This document shows positions 21,583 to 32,199 of a stretch of 64,000 nt of DNA, piece by piece. Every line of letters begins with the position of its first letter. The stretch's first letter is position 1. The notes beneath the pieces are model-generated. The model did no database searches. It worked only from the letters and a program-made list of their open reading frames with translations, and was not told the DNA's origin. The position numbers and the translations under genes were made by a program. Source of the stretch: Cryptomeria japonica (lineage: Eukaryota > Streptophyta > Pinopsida > Cupressales > Cupressaceae); the NCBI RefSeq assembly GCF_030272615.1, contig NC_081406.1, positions 116,531,783-116,595,782 of the forward strand. The letters run 5' to 3'.

Positions 21583-22312
21583 CCCTCCCTTAATGGTCAT
21601 CCTATCAACTACACCAAGTTGCCCCCTAAATTTTACAAACTTGTTCGGGCTCAGAGACTTGGTAAGAATGTCTATAGTCTAGTTCACAATTGGAACATAC
21701 TGCAAGACAGTAGTTCCATCTTCAACAAGTTGTCAGATGAAATGACAATGAAGCTCTACGTTTTTGGATCGCTTGTGGAAGACTAGATTCTTGGCAAGTT
21801 TCAACACCCCTTGATTGTCACAAAACAAGGGTGAAGGACTTGCTTGAGACATTTTCATGTCATAAAGCATCCTCCATAGCCATATTGCCTCACAAGCTGC
21901 CTTAACAATTCCCCAATACTCTGCTTCTATCTAGGAAAGAGCTACAGCCTATTGCTTCGTATTGGTCCATGCAACTACACCTATACCAAGACTGAATACA
22001 TACCCAAAAGTAGACTTCCTGTCATCAACAAGAACCTATCTAATCTGAGTCTGTAAAACCAATCAATAGAGGATCTTTGCTTCTGCCATAGAGAATGCCA
22101 AAGTCACCTTCCAGAAACACCTTTGAATTTCTAATTGTGTTAGACCTTAGATTCTGCTTTGAAACCCTCCATTTTTCAAACCTTAGATAGAAACACGATT
22201 TTTTGTTTTAAAAATAAAAATAAAAAAAAGTTCTTAAAGAAAAATCTTAAAAGATAACCACAATTTTTTTTTTTAAAAAATCGCCAAAAAATTTTCACTA
22301 GCTCTGATACCA

Positions 22313-22483
22313 TGAAATGGTAATTGCATAATTAAATTTATGAAGTCAGAAGAATACATATAGGCTATTACAAAACAATGTTTGTAAAAAAAACAATCGT
22401 GAAAAAACAACTAAAATAGAAACAAGCTAAAACTAACCAAAAATTACCTAATGACTATTAATAGTACAATAATTACTTTAATA
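22313..22483 (-). repeat. Copia derivative, 5' LTR
   Basis: 171-bp partner of 21,412-21,582, directly beside the iMet primer binding site at 22,301-22,312. Confidence 0.9.
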
Positions 22484-22932
22484 GAAACCTAGGACAGCAA
22501 ATGAATGGCTAGAGTAGTAGTCAAAGATCTAGGCCCATCCATAGTCCACCACAACTCGGGGTCCTCGTGTGCCATAGTCTCTAGATCTATCATGAACACC
22601 TCTAAATATCCCCAAAGAGCAGAAAATTTTGTCCACCTAGTACAAATCATGTTTGCTTCTATCAAATCATTAATTTTCTCAATGGAGTAAGCCTTCCACA
22701 TCCTGTATAGGTGTAACTCCGTCGATCCTTTACACGTACCACTTCGGGTTCAAAGCATAGGAAGCCATGTGTAAGGGAGTGTTGAGTTTGTCCCATTTGC
22801 AATGAACAACTGGCTAAAATGCTCAATTTAGAATTGCAATGCAAGGTCCTTGTCTTGCACGATAGCCTTCATTTGATCAAGCGTAGAATCAATCCACTCA
22901 CACACCTCTCCAATGAAAGGTGCATTAGTATC

Positions 22933-25119
22933 TGTAATGTCCCTCTTTGGGATTTTCCTTAATTTAAACCTGAGACAACAATTCCAACTTAAGGTGATAA
23001 CTATAATATATATAAATATAATTTTATCAAATACGAGAACATTTTATTATAATATTTGACTTAAAATTTCTAAGAATAGTATGAAAGATAGAACTTATCT
23101 TTACAATCATTGCTATCAATCTACCAATCTGGTATAGGTTTGCAATACTACTCTCGTGAAGCTAGTATTTTCATCAGCAACACCCAGAACGATGGCCCAA
23201 AGGTATGATATGAGAAATGATAAACTTCTTCAACAACCCGACCTAGAAATGCTTTCATGGACTGATAATATTAATCACACTTAGGCATACAAAATCAATA
23301 ACGAATGCTCTGTTTCGATAGTATAAAAAATGAAACACCACACACTACAATTAACATTTAGTCTCGCCAAGGAATGGCACAATTCACGACCCACACCAAA
23401 TACGGCTCAGAAATGTATTACGACTTTAGAGGGAGACTTAACATCCAAGAATTGGAATGGTTTCTCCTCCCGACTTTGAATCGGGTATTCAAAAGTGCAG
23501 TTTTGTTCCAAGCAACCTGTCACCAAGGGAAGACACAAACTCATCGAATAGAGCTGCGCTTATGGATGAGAATGCAAAATACCAATCGCCTCAAGTAGTT
23601 GCAGATTACACAAGACACTCGAACAATATGAATATGAAAGTAATTCCTCCTTTCAAACAGATCTTCAAAAATCCCGATAACAATCCATCATCTTTCTCAC
23701 AAATAAGAGAACTCATCGATGGTCAATGAAGAGGCTGTGTCTTGCAAAGAAGATGAAACGGCTCCTGCCTGAACAAGACTTAATTTTGGAACAGACCTTT
23801 CAAATATTGATGAAGGAATTCTAGCGGTGCCTAACAGTCTTGACTCTTCCTTGCATTGACTAGATTCCAAATCGCTTGACAGAGATGACCGATATTGCTT
23901 GCATGGGAAGGAGCAAGCAAAGCTTTAACAGACTTAATTTGTACTACAAAGACCCCCAACTCATACAACCTCTCGTGGCGATCTTGCCCTTATGGGCCTT
24001 CGCTCTGCCTCTAGCCGTACACGATTTAATGTCACAGTGGATCAATATTTTTCTACGTAGATATATGCAACTGGAAAATTAGATATCGTGTGCAAAAACC
24101 TTAGTCCATCAATACATTGCCCTTGCAATAATAAAATAATTTCATTCAATCACCGTTGAATATAGACAATAGTGAGCTTACATATGACGCATCATATATT
24201 CAATATGATGTCCCTTACTTGGTTCACCAATATTATGTCAACCTGAATGTGGTCGCTTAGGGGTGATTAATATTATAACTGGTTACTCGGTCAGGCTATT
24301 GACTCTCTAAATATGTTGTACGCAGTTGCCTGTGCAATTCGGTCAAGCTATTGACTCTCTATGTAAAGCATACCACCTAGAACAAAGATAGTACTGCCAG
24401 TATTTAATAACAGATCTGATCTGTTCTAAATCTGACACTGTATCTTCAATACACAGAACATTTATGCAGGAATATGCTAATCTTCTGGTGTACCTACTTA
24501 TGTCTAAGACTGAAAATATATCCTTAAATACACAAAATACTAATACAGAGAATGGGCTAGTTCTCTGATATATACGCTATGTTCTGGGACTGAAATATAT
24601 CCTTAATACGTAGAATATGTATACAGAGAATGGATGGTATTCTGATATCGATCTTCCTGAATCAGATTCCTTCTTCCGTTTGGGTATAATCTGGGCGTCA
24701 TTTTTCCTTCTTTCCGAGTGTGTATTGCTAGAGGAAGGTGGTCAGGTTATTTAATTTTCTTGACAAGCCACGACCCTTCCTAAAGGATATGACTCCCCCT
24801 TGAGTTGTGCCTTCTCTAATTTAAATTTGTCATTATTAAACACAGCCCGATGCATTAATAATATGATCGGTGATTTTGTAATAAACAAGTTTTGATAGAG
24901 GTAATGCTCAATATTAATAAATTGTGAATAATTCTATTAATAATAAAATGTGATTCACATATTACTAAATAATTTGTGTATAATAATTTTCAATATTAAT
25001 TTGTTAATAATAATAATAATATTTAATAATTAAATATTAATAATTTCAAATAATCATTTGTTTATAATAATAATTGTTTCATTTAGATTATAAATAACGA
25101 TCAAGGAGGGGACATGACA
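22933..25119 (-). repeat. Non-autonomous element, 3' LTR
   Basis: 2,187 bp, plus strand TGTAATGTCCCTC to GGGGACATGACA. Internal features include a duplicated CTATTGACTCTCTA block near 24,295 and 24,345, roughly three degenerate copies of a unit with CTGAAATATATCCTTAA between 24,425 and 24,655, and an AT-rich TAATAATA tract near 24,940-25,080. Short open stretches here recur in the other LTR only because the LTRs are identical. Confidence 0.95.
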
Positions 25120-25189
25120 GTCCGCCCTTCCCGAATTTGCTTGTCCTCAAGCAAATGTTTATTTTAATTTCCTCAACTAAGTCATCTAC

Positions 25190-25330
25190 CAACATGAGTT
25201 TAAACAACACAAAGCATATACATGGGAAACACGAAGCATACACGTGGAAGGCACAGAGCATACACATGGAAAACACGAAGCATACATATATGCAAACACG
25301 GAGTATACATGTGAATACACACATTGTGAA
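25190..25330. repeat. ~21-bp tandem repeats in the non-autonomous interior
   Basis: Five to six degenerate head-to-tail copies of ACACGAAGCATACACATGGAA. It lies close to the polypurine tract, a position where many plant gypsy elements carry variable tandem repeats. Confidence 0.85.
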
Positions 25331-25576
25331 ATTTCTTTCTTGTTATGAGTAGAAACACAAATCAACACCAGCCTGATGCAAAAATATAAACATCCAATCT
25401 AGTTTGTGATGTCCCCACTTCGCAAATCTAAGGAAACATGTAAACAATAAATTTTAATGATTGATTAATTCATCTAGGGTGTAATTAGTCAAAATTCATT
25501 TGAGTTTATTTGTTATCAATAAGTCAATTCCATATTTAATTCCTAGTGGGATCAAGAGGATAAGCTACCTTAGGAT

Positions 25577-25688
25577 GCCCGTAGCGCTTATCAGGCCCAA
25601 GGGCGGTACACTCCCCCTTGGCCCTCCTGTCAGAAGCCCTTTGTCAACTGCAGTGGGTGGCCTACCTGATAGAGGCCTAGTTCCTGCT
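25577..25688. repeat. 112-bp direct repeat, copy 1
   Basis: It begins GCCCGTAGCGCTTATCAGG and ends CTAGTTCCTGCT. It matches 25,965-26,076 with only about four mismatches, although the DNA between them is unrelated. The unit can fold: GGCC-C-AAGGG pairs with CCCTT-GGCC, and CTGTCAG pairs with CTGATAG (one G-U pair). It is the only GC-rich part of the element. Confidence 0.9.
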
Positions 25689-25964
25689 ATCCCTGTTGCC
25701 TAATTCCTCATTTATCTCACTGGGTTTGGATATGCAATTGCTTTATTCATTATCTTGGTAGTAACTTATATCATTCACCAATTGTAACCTCAGGTAGAGT
25801 ATTTAAGAATTTCAATTGGAGTAAATGTAATGAGTCTGATTAGCCATATCGACAAAGAGGATAGATAGCACAATGTTTGGATACTTTCCTCAAGTATTCA
25901 ATGGACTATGCTTAACTCCCTATTCGCCATTAATGAGAGAGAAAAGATTTAGACACAACGAGAC

Positions 25965-26076
25965 GCCCGTAGCGCTTATCAGGCCCAAGAGCGGTACACT
26001 CCCCCTTGGCCCTCCTGTCAGAAACCCTTTGTCAACTGCAGTGGGTGGCCTACCTGACAGAGGCCTAGTTTCTGCT
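25965..26076. repeat. 112-bp direct repeat, copy 2
   Basis: Partner of 25,577-25,688. In this copy the second stem is CTGTCAG with CTGACAG, fully Watson-Crick. The change at the variable position (T to C) therefore keeps pairing in the plus-strand RNA. Confidence 0.9.
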
Positions 26077-26366
26077 GACCTCATTGTTCTGTCTCTCTCC
26101 CACACTAGTGGTGAATGTGAAGTCTACATCTATTATTAGTCAATTTCTTTAAGATTATACTGTTATCAATGAGATAATTCCACTATTTTAATTTGAATTT
26201 CTCTGAAGTCATACCCATTCAATATCTATTTGGCTGATAATAATATATTTTAAATTCATCTTACGAGATAGAACCTTCGTTGCTTATCGGTCATGGTACT
26301 TGCCTCTGTTCATTGACTAGAATAATTCGTTGATTCAATCTTACCCTACAGGATGGCAAGAACCTG

Positions 26367-26378
26367 GCTCTGATACCA
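26367..26378 (-). other. Primer binding site, tRNA-iMet (non-autonomous element)
   Basis: Plus-strand GCTCTGATACCA, complement of TGGTATCAGAGC, two bases from the LTR edge at 26,381. Confidence 0.93.
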
Positions 26379-26380
26379 TT

Positions 26381-28604
26381 TGTAATGTCCCTCTTTGGTA
26401 TTTTCCTTAATTTAAACCTGAGACAACAATTCCAACTTAAGGTGATAACTATAATATATATAAATATAATTTTATCAAATACGAGAACATTTTATTATAA
26501 TATTTGACTTAAAATTTCTAAGAATAGTATGAAAGATAGAACTTATCTTTACAATCATTGCTATCAATCTACCAATCTGGTATAGGTTTGCAATACTACT
26601 CTCGTGAAGCTAGTATTTTCATCAGCAACACCCAGAACGATGGCCCAAAGGTATGATATGAGAAATGATAAACTTCTTCAACAACCCGACCTAGAAATGC
26701 TTTCATGGACTGATAATATTAATCACACTTAGGCATACAAAATCAATAACGAATGCTCTGTTTCGATAGTATAAAAAATGAAACACCACACACTACAATT
26801 AACATTTAGTCTCGCCAAGGAATGGCACAATTCACGACCCACACCAAATACGGCTCAGAAATGTATTACGACTTTAGAGGGAGACTTAACATCCAAGAAT
26901 TGGAATGGTTTCTCCTCCCGACTTTGAATCGGGTATTCAAAAGTGCAGTTTTGTTCCAAGCAACCTGTCACCAAGGGAAGACACAAACTCATCGAATAGA
27001 GCTGCGCTTATGGATGAGAATGCAAAATACCAATCGCCTCAAGTAGTTGCAGATTACACAAGACACTCGAACAATATGAATATGAAAGTAATTCCTCCTT
27101 TCAAACAGATCTTCAAAAATCCCGATAACAATCCATCATCTTTCTCACAAATAAGAGAACTCATCGATGGTCAATGAAGAGGCTGTGTCTTGCAAAGAAG
27201 ATGAAACGGCTCCTGCCTGAACAAGACTTAATTTTGGAACAGACCTTTCAAATATTGATGAAGGAATTCTAGCGGTGCCTAACAGTCTTGACTCTTCCTT
27301 GCATTGACTAGATTCCAAATCGCTTGACAGAGATGACCGATATTGCTTGCATGGGAAGGAGCAAGCAAAGCTTTAACAGACTTAATTTGTACTACAAAGA
27401 CCCCCAACTCATACAACCTCTCGTGGCGATCTTGCCCTTATGGGCCTTCGCTCTGCCTCTAGCCGTACACGATTTAATGTCACAGTGGATCAATATTTTT
27501 CTACGTAGATATATGCAACTGGAAAATTAGATATCGTGTGCAAAAACCTTAGTCCATCAATACATTGCCCTTGCAATAATAAAATAATTTCATTCAATCA
27601 CCGTTGAATATAGACAATAGTGAGCTTACATATGACGCATCATATATTCAATATGATGTCCCTTACTTGGTTCATCAATATTATGTCAACCTGAATGTGG
27701 TCGCTTAGGGGTGATTAATATTATAACTGGTTACTCGGTCAGGCTATTGACTCTCTAAATATGTTGTACGCAGTTGCCTGTGCAATTCGGTCAAGCTATT
27801 GACTCTCTATGTAGAGCATACCACCTAGAACAAAGATAGTACTGCCAGTATTTAATAACAGATCTGATCTGTTCTAAATCTGACACTGTATCTTCAATAC
27901 ACAGAACATTTATGCAGGAATATGCTAATCTTCTGGTGTACCTACTTATGTCCAAGACTGAAAATATATCCTTAAATACACAAAATACTAATACAGAGAA
28001 TGGGCTAGTTCTCTGATATATACGCTATGTTTTGGGACTGAAATATATCCTTAATACGTAGAATATGTATACAGAGAATGGATGGTATTCTGATATCGAT
28101 CTTCCTGAATCAGATTCCTTCTTCCGTTTGGGTATAATCTAGGCGTCATTTTTCCTTCTTTCCGAGTGTGTATTGCTAGAGGAAGGTGGTCAGGTTATTT
28201 AATTTTCTTGACAAGCCACGACCCTTCCTAAAGGATATGACTCCCCCTTGAGTTGTGCCTTCTCTAATTTAAATTTGTCATTATTAAACACAGCCCGATG
28301 CATTAATAATATGATCGGTGATTTTGTAATAAACAAGTTTTGATAGAGGTAATGCTCAATATTAATAAATTGTGAATAATTCTATTAATAATAAAATGTG
28401 ATTCACATATTACTAAATAATTTGTGTATAATAATTTTCAATATTAATTTGTTAATAATAATAATAATATTTAATAATTAAATATTAATAAATATTAATA
28501 ATAATATTTAATAATTAAATATTAATAATTTCAAATAATCATTTGTTTATAATAATAATTGTTTCATTTAGATTATAAATGACGATCAAGGAGGGGACAT
28601 GACA
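26381..28604 (-). repeat. Non-autonomous element, 5' LTR
   Basis: 2,224-bp partner of the left LTR. The 37-bp excess is an extra copy of an AATATTAATAATAATATT-type unit near 28,480-28,520, a slippage-type duplication. The other differences are single substitutions. Confidence 0.95.
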
Positions 28605-29010
28605 GTATCCCCATATCAGCCCAAAAGACATCACTTTTCACCACCTCCTTCACCCTCTTCCTCTGTTGTGTCTTTGACTCGAGCCACTAATTCCATTCTA
28701 CTATCATAATCATTAGTTGCAAGGCCTCTTGCAAATCAAGCACCCTCTCCAAGAGAATAAAGTATGATGCATACTAAGTCTCTACAAGTTTTAAGAGTTC
28801 CTTCTTGGAGAAGGTGAAGATTGCATGTAAAGTGTAGTGGTTGCAGATAAGCATATGCACATCTCTAGCATCAATAACAATTGTTTTGATCCAATTGATT
28901 TTACCCATGTCCTTGAGAGCATTATTCATGTCATGCACACAAGGAGCCCACCAAATATGTCTAAATGCAGCCTCAATTAACTTTCCTGCAACTTCAGAGC
29001 GCTGCTGCAA
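28605..29010 (-). pseudogene. hAT transposase pseudogene, upstream half
   Basis: Minus-strand segment with AGKLIEAAFRHIWWAPCV, DMNNALKDMGKINW, ...LICNHY and KELLKLVET. These match the hAT catalytic-core pattern 'H.WWTPC..H.LNL.L.DI.....I' followed by '..FI..H......F......LL....TRFA'. It continues across the inserted 22,933-28,604 element into 22,932. An in-frame stop follows KLVET (28,774). The 5' part of the transposase is missing where the LINE begins (~29,090). Confidence 0.8.
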
Positions 29011-29089
29011 AAGGAAAGAGATAGAGGAAAGGCTTCGTAAAAGCTTTGACAAATCTAGGAGTCCTATGAACACCTCTCTATGATAAATA

Positions 29090-31950
29090 TTAATAATTTT
29101 TAACTGCACTTCTTGGAAAGTTAGGGAGCTTGAATCCCTTGATAGGAAATATATAGTAAGGAGATTTTTAAACCTAAATAAGCAAAAGGATGCAATCCTT
29201 CTACAAGAGGTAAAGGTTGTTTGCTTTGCTCTTGAGACAAGCCTCAAATTTATTTATAAGGACTCCTCCCATTACTTAACGAAGCATACAAAAGGTAAGG
29301 GAGGCTCAGCAATCCTTCTCCCTAAGAATTGATCCCAATATGTGACTGCTTCTAGAGCTTCTCCATGCAACAGAGTGATTTGGGTTATCATAAAAAAAGA
29401 TAATATTAAATATGGTATATGCTCAATCTATGCCCCTAATGAGTATAGAGATAGAATTGACTTATGGAAGTGGATGAGCAACCTCCAAGATATTCCATGG
29501 AATGAGGGAGGGGATTCTAACATGGTTGAAAACAACGAGAACAAATCTAGAGGCATGGAATGGAGTGGAAAAGCAAAGAGAAGTATTTTTGGTACAAAAT
29601 GAAGCACAAGCTCAACTTATTTGACCCCCTTGAAGGAATGAAAAAAGAAACTAAAAGTATCTAGAATACCTGTTGTAATTCCCAAAAAGGAAATAGAAGA
29701 ATATACTACAAATGAGATAGGTTTTATGCCAATGGGGAGTTTCTCAATTTTGACCATTGTAGTAGGGTGTCTACCCCTACTCTTTATCCGATCATCATCC
29801 TATAAAGGCAAGTATATTATTGCTAAAGTGAAACCTAATGAGAACAAAGATAAAGGTAAATTCATCTTAAATACTAATCTCTTAGGGATGAAGACTATAA
29901 TGAAGCTATCTAAATAGAATGATGCTAAGAGAAAAATCAACCATAGAGAAATGGGAAAATAATGTCAAAGGTTGAACAATTGTCTACCAAACTATTGGCA
30001 AGAAAAGGGCCATGGATAAAAGAAGAGCTGAAAACAGTCTTCAAAAGAGACCTCTAAAAGTTGAAACCAACCTGCAGAATGACCCCAAGAAAGTTGAGTT
30101 GCATGAGGAACTAACCCTTGTTAAAGACTCATTAAGAAATTGACAAGCTCATAGGACACAACGTCTTAGAGTAAGGGCAAAGATGAATTGATTAAGTAAT
30201 GGAGATGAAGATTCAAAATTTTTCTTTAGATTTATCAAAGAGAAAGGAGTCAAGGAGCAAGTTGATAAGGTATATAGTTGGGAAATAATCTTATAAGTAG
30301 CCCAAATGATGTAAAAAGCCAATTCTTCTATTTTTATAAGAACCTATTCACATCTAAAGGGGATATGCTAGGAATTATTGTGAGAAGCTCATTCCAAAAA
30401 GAGTAACTAAAGAAAATGCAATCAGGTTGGATAGAGAGATTTCCCAAGATGAAATTAGAAAGGCAATTAAGGTTCTAAACAATGATAAATCACTGGAGGC
30501 TGATGGCTTGCCTATAGAATTTTATAAAAAGAATATAGAATGGGTGAATGAAGACCTAATCCAAGTTTACACGGGAACCATCAGAAAAAGCTCTCTAGGT
30601 AACAGCATTAACAAAGGTATTACCAAGTTATTACCTGAAAAAAGGGATAAGTCTCTAATTAAAAACTGGAGACCTATTACTTTACTCAATGTATCATACA
30701 AAATCATTGCTAAGATTTCAGCCTTGAGATTAGTAGATATTCTTCCTTCCTAAATCAGCAACACATAAATTGGGTTTATAAAAAGTAGGTATTTCTTGGA
30801 AAACCTCCTAACCAGTTGGGAGGCTATGGAGTGGGCAAGGTACTCCAATCAAAACTCTGCTATGTTCCTATTAGACTTTGAAAAAGCATATGACTAGGTA
30901 GAGTGGTCCTTCTTGAGAATGACCCTTGAGGCCTTCGGATTCCATGATAAATTTTGCCATATGGTAAACACTTTGTTGAAAGATGCAATAGTGCAAGTAG
31001 AGGTTAATTGTTCTCTCTCTAAGGTCTTCTCGTTGGAGAGGTCAATAAGACAGAGGTGTCCTCTTGCCCCTACCCTATTCATAATTTCTTTTATTTCCAT
31101 CTTATACCTTTTGAGGGGCTCATCTTTGTTCCCTAAGACAAGGGGTCTATCTCTTCCTAATAATGAAGATCTCTTAAACATCCAATATGCAGATCACACT
31201 ACTTTGTTTGTGGGGCTTGAAGAAGATAATGTGGATAATCTCCTTCAAAGATTGGATCTATTTTGCACTGCCTCAGATGAAAAATTATGTAATTCAAAAT
31301 CTATAATGCTTAGTTGGAAGAATGCCCCTCTTGATTGGTTCACTAAATATGATTTCAATAGGGAGGGCCCAACAAACAAGTTCGGTATTTGGGGATGCAT
31401 TTTGCAAAATATTCTTGCTTAAAGGATATGCGAACATGGATCAAAAGTAAGATTGATAAAAAGCTTCAAAGTTGGAACAAACAATATCTATTCTTGGTAG
31501 GTAGAATCCAAATTTGTCAAAAGCTCTAATCTTTTTACATTTTGTACTACTCCTCTATCTGGTTATTTAATAGTTATCAACTCAATGAGATTCAAAAGAA
31601 AATCAGGCAGTTTCTGTGGTCTGATGGAAAAGGAAAAAAGACAATGCACTCTGTCAAATGGGAATGGTGTTGTCATGACAAGACTCGAGGTGGAATAGGA
31701 TTGAATTTGGGCCTCCCTAAGTTGCGAATATGACTTGCCTCCATCTAACTAGAGGACATACTCTACCCTCAAGGAGGCCCATAGAATCCTCCATCTTCCC
31801 ATTTTGTGTATGATTGATATCAATATTTATGAATATTTTAAGTAGATTGATGGGTCTGTCTTGCAAAATGTGAAAACCAAAGATGTATATAAATCTTTAA
31901 ATAGCTCTGAATGCAAAACTGATTACCTTAATAAAAGTTGGAATCTAAAA
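29090..31950 (+). pseudogene. LINE (L1-type non-LTR retrotransposon) pseudogene
   Basis: Plus-strand, many stops and frameshifts. The endonuclease part at ~29,090-29,602 has SWKVRELESLDRK, AILLQEVK and YGICSIYAPNEYRDR. The reverse transcriptase part has ISQDEIRKAIKVLNNDKS...DGLPIEFYK, LIKNWRPITLLNVSYKI, FLLDFEKAYD and SIRQRCPLAPTLF. The catalytic box reads QYADHT, so the second Asp of the YADD box is His. The C-terminal part at ~31,430-31,730 has YSSIWLF...FLWSDGKGKK...KWEWCC. No poly(A) tail or target duplication is visible; the 3' end stops at a Tekay RT fragment. Confidence 0.88.
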
Positions 31951-32199
31951 TTAACTGATTACCTTCTGAAAAACCGCATAGACCCAAGAATCCTTTCAAA
32001 TGAGTTATGTTCTCAGGTGGTGGCCAATCAAGGATAGCTCTAATCTTTTCGGGATCCACCAGCAACTCCCTCTTTCCAAACTCACACTTAGATTCTTTGG
32101 CAAACAATGATTCAGACTCTAGAATGCTAAGAATTTCATCTAAGTGTTGTAAGTGCTCCTTCCAAGACTTACTGAAGATGAGAATGTCATCGAAGAATA
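31951..32199 (-). pseudogene. Tekay-like reverse transcriptase fragment
   Basis: Minus-strand piece of the RT palm and thumb ([47 protein letters not shown]). It lacks the ~17 residues around YLGHIISAGG. The right edge is where the plus-strand Tekay LTR inserted (32,200). Confidence 0.88.

Larger units (their letters stand above)
21412..22483 (-). mobile_element. Copia deletion derivative inserted in hAT, TSD GAAAC
   Basis: Two 171-bp direct repeats (21,412-21,582 and 22,313-22,483) are the LTRs. A 5-bp duplication GAAAC flanks the whole element (21,407-21,411 and 22,484-22,488). The iMet primer site complement GCTCTGATACCA (22,301-22,312) abuts the right LTR, and a polypurine tract (complement of CCCTCCCTT, 21,583-21,591) abuts the left, so it reads on the minus strand. 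The interior keeps only the C-terminal Copia RNase H: DDRKSTFGYVFSLG, IEAEYWG, LFCDNQGVLKLAKN and ILTKSL, with stops. Gag, protease, integrase and RT are deleted. The LTR termini read TATTA...TTTCA rather than TG...CA. Confidence 0.92.
20749..22932 (-). pseudogene. hAT transposase pseudogene, C-terminal half with 3' terminus
   Basis: Read on the minus strand. The segment at 22,932-22,484 has EWIDSTLDQMKAIV and an ELWWTMDGPRSLTTTLAIHLLS block. After removing the Copia insert, the segment below 21,411 has SWFTYIFIHSIKRNMLTSRRAKKLV and an acidic tail. Together these are the hAT C-terminal dimerisation domain (P-x-x-WW...LA...LLS...YxxIHS.KRN.L...A..LV). Frameshifts and stops are present. The left edge at 20,749 reads CAGGGGGATGGGGGCGG, the CAGGG-type terminus common in hAT elements, so the element's own end may be preserved. 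The upstream half of the gene is at 28,605-29,010. Confidence 0.82.
22933..28604 (-). mobile_element. Young non-autonomous long-LTR (LARD-like) gypsy element, TSD GTATC
   Basis: Two near-identical LTRs (2,187 and 2,224 bp) flank a 1.26-kb interior with no gag or pol. A perfect 5-bp duplication GTATC lies at 22,928-22,932 and 28,605-28,609. The iMet primer site (26,367-26,378) lies 2 bp from the right LTR, and a polypurine-like tract plus a CTTGAGGACAAGCAA motif (complement of 25,120-25,156) abut the left LTR, giving minus orientation. LTR starts (TGTCATGTCCCCTCC) and the region before the polypurine tract resemble the Tekay-like elements nearby, so Tekay proteins may mobilise it. I count about seven substitutions and one 37-bp length difference between the LTRs, so insertion was recent. 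The target is the hAT pseudogene. Confidence 0.95.

Noticed and set aside
23374-24082. Short open frames conserved between the two LTRs of the non-autonomous element (also 26,822-27,530)
   Set aside because: They are identical only because the LTRs are recent copies of one another. They have no recognisable motif and no start context of note.
25500-26139. Two small similar peptides (ALIRPK...GTLPLGPPV) encoded by the 112-bp repeats
   Set aside because: They are on the strand opposite to the element's genomic RNA, and differences between copies change amino acids about as often as not. A structured nucleic acid explains the repeat better.
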